Below, piece after piece: positions 26,058 through 36,384 of a DNA stretch of 64,000 bases. Below the pieces are notes generated by a model that was not told the origin of the DNA, did not search any database, and saw only the letters and a program-made list of their open reading frames with translations. Made by a program: the position numbers and the translations under genes. This DNA comes from Ecdyonurus torrentis (Eukaryota; Arthropoda; Insecta; Ephemeroptera; Heptageniidae). Position 1 is the stretch's first letter, and each line of letters opens with the position of its first letter. Where the stretch lies: positions 524,236-588,235 of the forward strand of contig OX439133.1 of NCBI GenBank assembly GCA_949318235.1. Reading direction: 5' to 3'.

Positions 26058-29000
26058 AAAAAATGAAGGAAAAAAAATTAATTAACCAGTTTTGCTGTTT
26101 GTTACAAAAAAATATTTTCTTACAGTTTAATATTTTGAAATCTTGTATCACGCTATAAAAAATTGCTAAACAACATTTCTTATAATTTCTAATAAATTTT
26201 TTGTTTTGTTATTGTGGGCAGATTGTCTGTAGCCTAAGCCCTAGCTAATACAAAATATGTGCTTATATTTCAGGAGGTATTCTAAGCCCCGCCTCCCACG
26301 AGCTCTCTCACGACGAAGGATTTGACTCTGAGGACGACAGCGACCACTACGACGACTTCTCTTCAGACGGAGGTAAATATCAACTGCCTCGTCAATTAAT
26401 TAACAACATCAAGTACCTTGGGTATTAATTAACAATATCAACTGCCTCGTCAATTAATTAACAACATCAAGTACCTTGGGTATTAATTAACAACATCAAG
26501 TACCTTGGGTATTAATTAACAACATCAAGTACCTTGGGTATTAATTAACAATATCAACTGCCTCGTCAAGTAATTAACAACATCAAGTACCTTGGGTATT
26601 AATTAACAACATCAAGTACCTTGGGTATTAATTAACAACATCAAGTACCTTTTAAGTATTAATTAACAACATCAACTGCCTCGTCAATTAATTAACAACA
26701 TCAAGTACCTTGGGTATTAATTAACAACATCAAGTACCTTGGGTATTAATTAACAATATCAACTGCCTCGTCAATTAATTAACAACATCAAGTACTTTGG
26801 GTATTAATTAACAATATCAACTGCCTCGTCAATTAATTAACAACATCAAGTACCTTGGGTATTAATTAACAATATCAACTGCCTCGTCAATTAATTAACA
26901 ACATCAAGTACCTTGGATATTAATTAACAATATCAACTGCCTCGTCAATTAATTAACAACATCAAGTACCTTGGGTATTAATTAACAATATCAACTGCCT
27001 CGTCAATTAATTAACAACATCAAGTACCTTGGGTATTAATTAACAATATCAACTGCCTCGTCAATTAATTAACAACATCAAGTACCTTGGGTATTAATTA
27101 ACAATATCAACTGCCTCGTCAATTAATTAACAACATCAAGTACCTTGGATATTAATTAACAATATCAACTGCCTCGTCAATTAATTAACAACATCAAGTA
27201 CCTTGGATATTAATTAACAATATCAACTGCCTCGTCAATTAATTAACAACATCAAGTACCTTGGATATTAATTAACAACATCAAGTACCTTGGATATTAA
27301 TTAACAACATCAAGTACCTTGGGTATTAATTAACAATATCAACTGCCTCGTCAATTAATTAACAACATCAAGTACCTTGGATATTAATTAACAACATCAA
27401 GTACCTTGGATATTAATTAACAACATCAAGTACCTTGGGTATTAATTAACAATATCAACTGCCTCGTCAATTAATTAACAACATCAAGTACCTTGGGTAT
27501 TAATTAACAATATCAACTGCCTCGTCAATTAATTAACAACATCAAGTACCTTGGGTATTAATTAACAACATCAAGTACCTTGGGTATTAATTAACAACAT
27601 CAAGTACCTTGGGTATTAATTAACAACATCAACTGCCTCGTCAATTAATTAACAACATCAAGTACCTTGGGTATTAATTAACAACATCAAGTACCTTAAG
27701 TATTAATTAACAACATCAACTGCCTCGTCAATTAATTAACAACATCAAGTACCTTGGGTATTAATTAACAACATCAAGTACCTTGGGTATTAATTAACAA
27801 TATCAACTGCCTCGTCAATTAATTAACAACATCAAGTACTTTGGGTATTAATTAACAATATCAACTGCCTCGTCAATTAATTAACAACATCAAGTACCTT
27901 GGGTATTAATTAACAATATCAACTGCCTCGTCAATTAATTAACAACATCAAGTACCTTGGATATTAATTAACAATATCAACTGCCTCGTCAATTAATTAA
28001 CAACATCAAGTACCTTGGGTATTAATTAACAATATCAACTGCCTCGTCAATTAATTAACAACATCAAGTACCTTGGGTATTAATTAACAATATCAACTGC
28101 CTCGTCAATTAATTAACAACATCAAGTACCTTGGGTATTAATTAACAATATCAACTGCCTCGTCAATTAATTAACAACATCAAGTACCTTGGATATTAAT
28201 TAACAATATCAACTGCCTCGTCAATTAATTAACAACATCAAGTACCTTGGATATTAATTAACAATATCAACTGCCTCGTCAATTAATTAACAACATCAAG
28301 TACCTTGGATATTAATTAACAATATCAACTGCCTCGTCAATTAATTAACAACATCAAGTACCTTGGATATTAATTAACAATATCAACTGCCTCGTCAATT
28401 AATTAACAACATCAAGTACCTTGGATATTAATTAACAACATCAAGTACCTTGGATATTAATTAACAACATCAAGTACCTTGGGTATTAATTAACAACATC
28501 AAGTACCTTGGGTATTAATTAACAACATCAAGTACCTTGGATATTAATTAACAATATCAACTGCCTCGTCAATTAATTAACAACATCAAGTACCTTGGAT
28601 ATTAATTAACAACATCAAGTACCTTGGATATTAATTAACAACATCAAGTACCTTGGGTATTAATTAACAATATCAACTGCCTCGTCAATTAATTAACAAC
28701 ATCAAGTACCTTGGGTATTAATTAACAATATCAACTGCCTCGTCAATTAATTAACAACATCAAGTACCTTGGGTATTAATTAACAACATCAAGTACCTTG
28801 GGTATTAATTAACAACATCAAGTACCTTGGGTATTAATTAACAACATCAACTGCCTCGTCAATTAATTAACAACATCAAGTACCTTGGGTATTAATTAAC
28901 AACATCAAGTACCTTGGGTATTAATTAACAACATCAACTGCCTCGTCAATTAATTAACAACATCAAGTACCTTGGGTAATAATTAACAACATCAAGTACC

Positions 29001-31946
29001 TTGGGTATTAATTAACAACATCAACTGCCTCGTCAATTAATTAACAACATCAAGTACCTTGGGTAATAATTAACAACATCAAGTACCTTGGATATTAATT
29101 ATTTCAAGTACCTTGGATATTAATTAATTATATCAACCTTGCTCTGTGGACATTTTAATGTTATGAAATAATAACAATGAAAGTTTATGTCAATTATTTT
29201 GCTTTGTTACTTCTAGTTTTGAAAACATTTTTATTTGTATTAAAGTTGTTTATAAACCCTGTTTTTCTTGCCCCCCCCCCCCCCCCATAATTATATTAAT
29301 ACATTTGAATAGCCATATAATTGAATGTCATTTTAGGAGCAGAAAATGAACTTTACGAACAGCTTTATTAATCTTGTGTATTATAGTGGGAAGAAAATAG
29401 GAAAAAATAAAACTTAAAAAAAAAAATTTAATAAATAAATAAATAGGCTAAATAAAAAAAAAAAAAAAAACTAAACTAAAAAAAAAAAAACAAAAAAAAA
29501 ACTAATAATAGTAATAATAAACTAAAATAAAAAAGAAAGTATAAAAATGATATTAATCATATAAAATAGTTAGTAAAGTTGTCAATCCAAGTGATATTGT
29601 TTACTTACTTGCCTGTGTTGATTTCAGACTCCAGTGATGGAGAAGGTGGAGGTCGTGCAAGGTCAGGCTCTGGCTCCAAGAAAGAAAGATATTTCTGGCA
29701 GTACAACGTGCAAGCCAAAGGACCTAAGGGCCAACGTCTGGTGCTCAAGACCAAACTGGAGGACCCTCACGTACTCAACGAGGTCACTGACCCTGTCTTC
29801 AGTCCTAACTGTGCAGTCAGAGGAATTAAACATAGGTATGTGGGTCATAGGTCAATAGGTCAGAGGTCAATTATACATAGGTAGGTCATACAACAAGGTC
29901 ACTGACCCTGTCTTCAGCCCTAACTGTGCAGTCAGAGGAATTAAACATAGGTATGTGGGTCATAGGTCAATTTAACATAGGTCAGAGGTCATGCAATGTT
30001 TGGTGCACAAAATTAAATTGGTCTGAAACATAATCTAAATAACCAAAAATTCTAAAGTGCTAATTTAAAAAAAAAAAAATAAATAAAAAAAAAATAATAA
30101 AAAAAATGATGGTTTTATTGAAAATAGCTTCAAAAACTCACACAAGTATTTTATTATGTATATTTTTGATCCATTCTTTACCACTTGTTACATTACGTAT
30201 TGTCCTGCTTGCATACAAAGGGCGTACTTACATTTCAAGGCCAGGTTACAAAAGGCATGCTTACATTTCTGTCCATTACAGAAAATTATGTACTTGAACT
30301 ATAGATTTGACATGTTCAGCTTATTGTCATGCAAAAGTGTCAGAATGCAAGTATACACACGTTGGACACAACTAGCCTGATTGTATGTACTTTGATTGGG
30401 AACTGGGAATCAGCGGGAAAAAAAACTTTTTTTTTTTTTTTTTTTTTTTTTGGTATTGACATTGTATTTTTTACATTACAGTGGCAAGACTGGCAAGGCA
30501 CGTAAAGGTGACGGCAACGACTTGACTGCACAGTATTGTATGATATTGACATTGTATGTTTTACATTACAGTGGCAAGGCACGTAAAGGTGACGGCAACG
30601 ACTTGACTGCACAGTATTGTATGATATTGACATTGTATGTTTTACATTACAGTGGCAAGGCACGTAAAGGTGACGGCAATGACTTGACTGCACAGTATTG
30701 TATGATATTGACATTGTATGTTTTACATTGCAGTGGCAAGGCACGTAAAGGTGACGGCAACGACTTGACTGCACAGTATTGTATGATATTGACATTGTAT
30801 GTTTTACATTGCAGTGGCAAGGCACGTAAAGGTGAAGGCAATGACTTGACTGCACAGTATTGTATGATATTGACATTGTATGTTTTACATTGCAGTGGCA
30901 AGGCACGTAAAGGTGACGGCAACGACTTGACTGCACAGTATTGTATGATATTGACATTGTATGTTTTACATTACAGTGGCAAGGCACGTAAAGGTGAAGG
31001 CAATGACTTGACTGCACAGTATTGTATGATATTGACATTGTATGTTTTACATTACAGTGGCAAGGCACGTAAAGGTGACGGCAACGACTTGACTGCACAG
31101 TATTGTATGATATTGACATTGTATGTTTTACATTACAGTGGCAAGGCACGTAAAGGTGACGGCAATGACTTGACTGCACAGTATTGTATGATATTGACAT
31201 TGTATGTTTTACATTGCAGTGGCAAGGCACGTAAAGGTGACGGCAACGACTTGACTGCACAGTATTGTATGATATTGACATTGTATGTTTTACATTACAG
31301 TGGCAAGGCACGTAAAGGTGACGGCAACGACTTGACTCCTAACCCACGTAAGCTGCACAGTATTGGTCGAGAGCTGGACAAACTTGGACGTGTGATCAAC
31401 GACATGACCCCCGTCAGTGAACTGCCCTTGAACGTGAGGCCCAAGTCAAGGAAGGAGAAGAACAAGCTGGCCTCCAGGTAACAATATTTAGTCTGATTCA
31501 CCAAGTTATGGGACCACATCTCTTCTATACAGTTGAGGCCCTTGCTTCTCTCTCATTACGTTTTCTTTCTAATTTATCATGCTCATTTTTTTTTTCCTCA
31601 CAAGTTTTGAAAATATTGCTATTTGCTTACAATATGTGCAAAGTAGAACATAATAACATTTGAAGTGGATACAGTAATTAGTACCTGGTTAAATGACCTG
31701 TTCAGTGGTTCAATATATTAATGACAACATTCCAATTAAAATCAGGGTTTCAAAAAACATGGGTTAAAAAAATAAAAATAAAAATAAAGGTGAATTAGTG
31801 TTTTTTTAAAAGTACTCCCCCAAATAAAAAAATTTCAAAACCCCTGCAATTGATCTATTCTATTTACACAAAATTTGTAGAAGTGGTGTCACCAATCTCA
31901 GCTGTTCTATAAAATACCTTGTATTAATGTCATACAGTACTGAAAG

Positions 31947-32016
<70 letters not shown>

Positions 32017-32283
32017 TAATTATTATTATTTTTTCTTTGTATGTATTTAGTTGATCAGTTATGTTAATATTTGATTGATCGCCTGATTTCAGGGCTTGTC
32101 GTCTAAAGAAGAAGGCTCAACATGAAGCCAACAAAATCAAGCTGTACGGCCTGGAACATGAACACAGTAAGTTGGCTTTGCTTATTTAATTCACCATTTA
32201 TATAGGTGGCAAATCTGCTACTGCGATATTGCAAACAAACAAAAATGTACAATTTGGCCCATTACAATAAAATAGCGTCAAAA

Positions 32284-32344
<61 letters not shown>

Positions 32345-34466
32345 GGGGTCACCATGCTAGATTTTAAACTGATTTTTTAAAGTTTTAGTCCCATAAGAGC
32401 CCATGTTAATTTTAATAATTTCTGTCTTATCTGATGGTGAAAATGTTAACATAGGTAGCTGTTACTGTTAACTTACAAATGTCGTCATAAAATAATTTTT
32501 AGATTTTGAGTTACCATCCATTTTTTCGTCCAATACAACCCTCGGAAGTTTTTTCAAATTGTTTTTGCAGCAAACTTTTTATTTTTATTTTTGTCATCAA
32601 TTTTGTTAGCAAATAAATAATTTAATTTGGTTTTAAATTTTGTGTGCAGTGACTTTTACCCAATTTTGATGCCAATCTGGCTGTTCAGGCCATTTTCAAT
32701 AAAACCTACACTTTTTTATACATATCGTCCTGGTCACGTCAAAAGGGCATATCTCCATTGACCATCAAATCACTGAAGGGCGTATCTCCAGTGATTAACA
32801 AAATTAAAAGTTAGGGCGTATCCAGTGATATACGCCCTAACTTTTAATTTTGCTGACCACTGGAGATACGCCTTAAAGTGATTTGATGATCAATGGAGAT
32901 ATGCCCTTTTGACGCGACCAGGACGATATATATATTTTTTAATTTTGGCAGTAAGTTTTACTACAGAAAGCCAATAAATTAATTAATGCTTCGAAATGCA
33001 ATTATTTATTTGTCTTTGATTTTTATTCAGTTGATTTTAAACAAAAAGATATAATTATCAGCACTGGGCTTACTTAGGTGCCCAGTAGAAGTTGTATGGA
33101 GAGGTGGAGCTAGGTGTCACGTGGCTCACAGTTTAGTTATAATGTTTATATAAGTGCAGGCGTATGTACGTCATTGTAATGACATTATCAATCAAAGTAG
33201 ATCACATCAGTGTGTAGTCTTGTACTGTACTGTGATGTGATCAAGTAAATCTCTTGTTTGATTGATAATGTCATTACAATGACGTACGACACTTATATAA
33301 ACATTATAACCAAACTGTGTACCACGTGACACCTCCACCTCTACATAAAACTTCTACTGTGCAGCTAAGTAAGCCCAGTGCTGACAATTTTAACATTTTC
33401 TTTATTTTTTTATCCTAATCGCAGCAGGGCTTTTTCATTAAATTGATTAATTATGCAATTTAAAAACACCAATGTTCATTTTGACACATTTTTGAGGTTG
33501 TATTGTGACGTGCCTAATTGTGCCGTGCCTAATTGCAACGTGTTGTTTGTCCTCAGAACGTCTGATATCGACGATAGCTCAGATCAAGAACATCTTAGCA
33601 ACGAGCTACTCTCTGGAGAGCAAGGAGGCGAGAGAGGAGCACGCTAGAACTGTGGAGAAACTGCGTCGCCTCGCACTCAGTGAGTATTTACCTGTCACCT
33701 ACATAATATACAACGTCCCTTACATGCTTTCCAACCCTCAGTTGATTATTTAGACACCAAGTTTAAAATTAGTTGTGAACACTGCGACATGTTTGGTGGA
33801 TATTTGAAGTATTATGACAAGGCTGACTATAGATATAATGTACGACGTAAACAGATGACCACTTGGGCTCAGGTGACAACAAGACCATGTGAAGCAGTAT
33901 TAGTAATAGACAGGTTACACTCATATTTAAGAGCTGCCATTTTGTTGGTCAGAAATACATAGGCCAGCATAGGAAAAACATCATTTTATTTTATTTTATT
34001 ATATTTTTTTTTACAGCAAACTCAGCTTCAAAGCTCAATCAAAGCCTTATTTGTAGCTCCTAATAAGTTCAAAGAATACGAAAAAATTCGTTCAGTTGAA
34101 ATAAACTCTTTTTATGTGAAAAATTAGGAGAAATAATGTTTGCCCTATGCTGGACAATGTATTAGGCACCACAAACATGGCGACAAAGCGCAAGGATGTG
34201 CAAGGGGTCTATAGGTAGTTTTAGCTGCCAATTGAGGTGCTAGAGTGTTAAAGCTTGAATATCCTCCTTGTCTACAAATTTAGGGCTATTTATAACCGTT
34301 TTTTATTATTATTATTATTATTATTTTTTAATTTGCTTAAATTTTATCATTGCATATACCTAATAACATTAATCTGTAAAAGTTAAAAAAAAAAAAAAAA
34401 TAATAAAAATGTTAAAAAAAAAACAATTTACAGCAGCCATGCAAAGGTTTGTAAAAATGGCAACAA

Positions 34467-34508
<42 letters not shown>

Positions 34509-35683
34509 TATTATTTATATGAAACTGAAAATTTGTTTACAAATCTTTACGTGTTCAATTTTGTCTTTTTTTTTTTTAGCGTAAGCACTTTTTTTTTTTT
34601 TTTTTTTTTTTGTCAGTTTTATTCGAAATGAGGCTGTTAATCCAGTAATGCTGATAATGCAGCAATTAAAGAGCTCAGTTTAATGCTACTAAAACAATAG
34701 GATAGAGATAGGACGAGAGAAATTAGAGCACCGTGTATTGAGAGTTAATACAGTTTCGCTCTGAATTAACTCTCAATACACGGTGCTCTAACTTCTCTCG
34801 TCCTATCTCTATCCTATTGTTTTAGTAGCATTAACCGCGATGGTTTTTTCACATATTTATATCAGTTTAATATAGACTTAAAAATTATTTGTGTATTAAT
34901 ATAGAAAATCATTTGGTATATATTTTTTATAAAAATATTTTTAGTTATGAAAAGAGCTTTTTTTTTTTTCCTAGGGAAAATTAAATGTTTATATCTGTAC
35001 TGCATAATTACTTTGCTAATTTAACTTTTTTTTCCCCTTAATTGTATCATTTGTATGAAGCAATTGTTTTCTTCAAGTCCTCAAGTAAAATAATAAAATA
35101 AAAAATATTTGTGGTGTCTTTTACAAGATCTCCCATGCATTAGTTGGTATTTTGAGTGTCCAAGGTCACCATGACCTTGAAATGACCTGCAAGGTGACCT
35201 CAAGGTCAGCTGTAGAAATGTGTAGAAATGAGCGGCAAGTAACTTGTTGTTCGTATTTTGATGTTGTTTTGTTTGTGTGTTCTAGAGTCGGTTTTACTCC
35301 CCAAATCTAAGACAGGTGAGAAAATCAATCAACTTCTTGCATTTGCTTTTTATCATTTCAACTGCTGCTCATTTCTGCACTTTCACCTGGGGGGAGGGGG
35401 GGGGGGAGGGCATCTCATCACAGCTAGGGGCAACTGCATTAACTCAAACTAAAGTACCATAAGAATCAATGTCATTTGCCTGCTTTCTTTTTTTTTTTTT
35501 TTTTTTTAATTGATTATTTTTCAATTATTTGATTTTTTTCCTCTTTTTTTTCTTTGAAAACTTTACAATATCAGATTTTTTTTTACATTTCATATTTTTT
35601 CCCTTTTTTTAAAGTTTATTATTTATTTGAACGTTTAATTTCTCTCTCTCTCCCTCCCTCTCTCTCTTCCTCCCCCCCCTCTC

Positions 35684-35725
<42 letters not shown>

Positions 35726-36268
35726 TAATTGTTTTTTTATGCTGTCATTTTTTAAATTTTTTTAATGGAGCTAGACTCAAATTGTTGGCAATAAGTTAGA
35801 AAAAGCAATCCAAATTGATGCCAACGTACCAACGTAAAGTATCAAATTAGTTGACCTTAAACTTGTAATGCTAAATATATAGGGTATCATATATATTAAA
35901 TATATTAAATATATATCAGGATCATTTTTATGAGCAGTTTTACTTGGTAGCAGTAGTGGACTTTAATATGGGTTCAAATAACTCAACAAAAGATAGTAAA
36001 AATAAACCATTTTAAAGTTGATGTTTGACAATTTACAATCTTTTAGTAGTAGTTCAGTTTTTTTTTTAATTTTTTTTATCTTTGGTAAATTTTAACCCAT
36101 TTTTTTAAATACATTTTTCTCTTGTATTATGCATTTGGTTTGCTAATATGTGGTATGTGGTAGTATACTTTGGTAGCACAGATAACAAATTGGCACAAAA
36201 CTACAAGAAAATGTGTAAGCCTTTATCAGTTCTTACAGACGTACAGATCAACTAACAATAAGTGCGGG

Positions 36269-36301
<33 letters not shown>

Positions 36302-36344
36302 GCTAATTCTTCATGGTGCTGGGGCTACTTCTTCATTTCTATCA

Positions 36345-36384
<40 letters not shown>

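Noticed and set aside
30340..31311. Minus-strand frame of 323 codons over the 81-bp array
   Set aside because: A shadow of the in-frame 81-bp period of the CREBRF acceptor array; any frame without a stop in one unit stays open through all units.
33453..33753. Separate small plus-strand gene around 33453-33753
   Set aside because: The open frames run across CREBRF exon 10 (33557-33679), which is fully explained by splice sites and the bZIP coiled coil.
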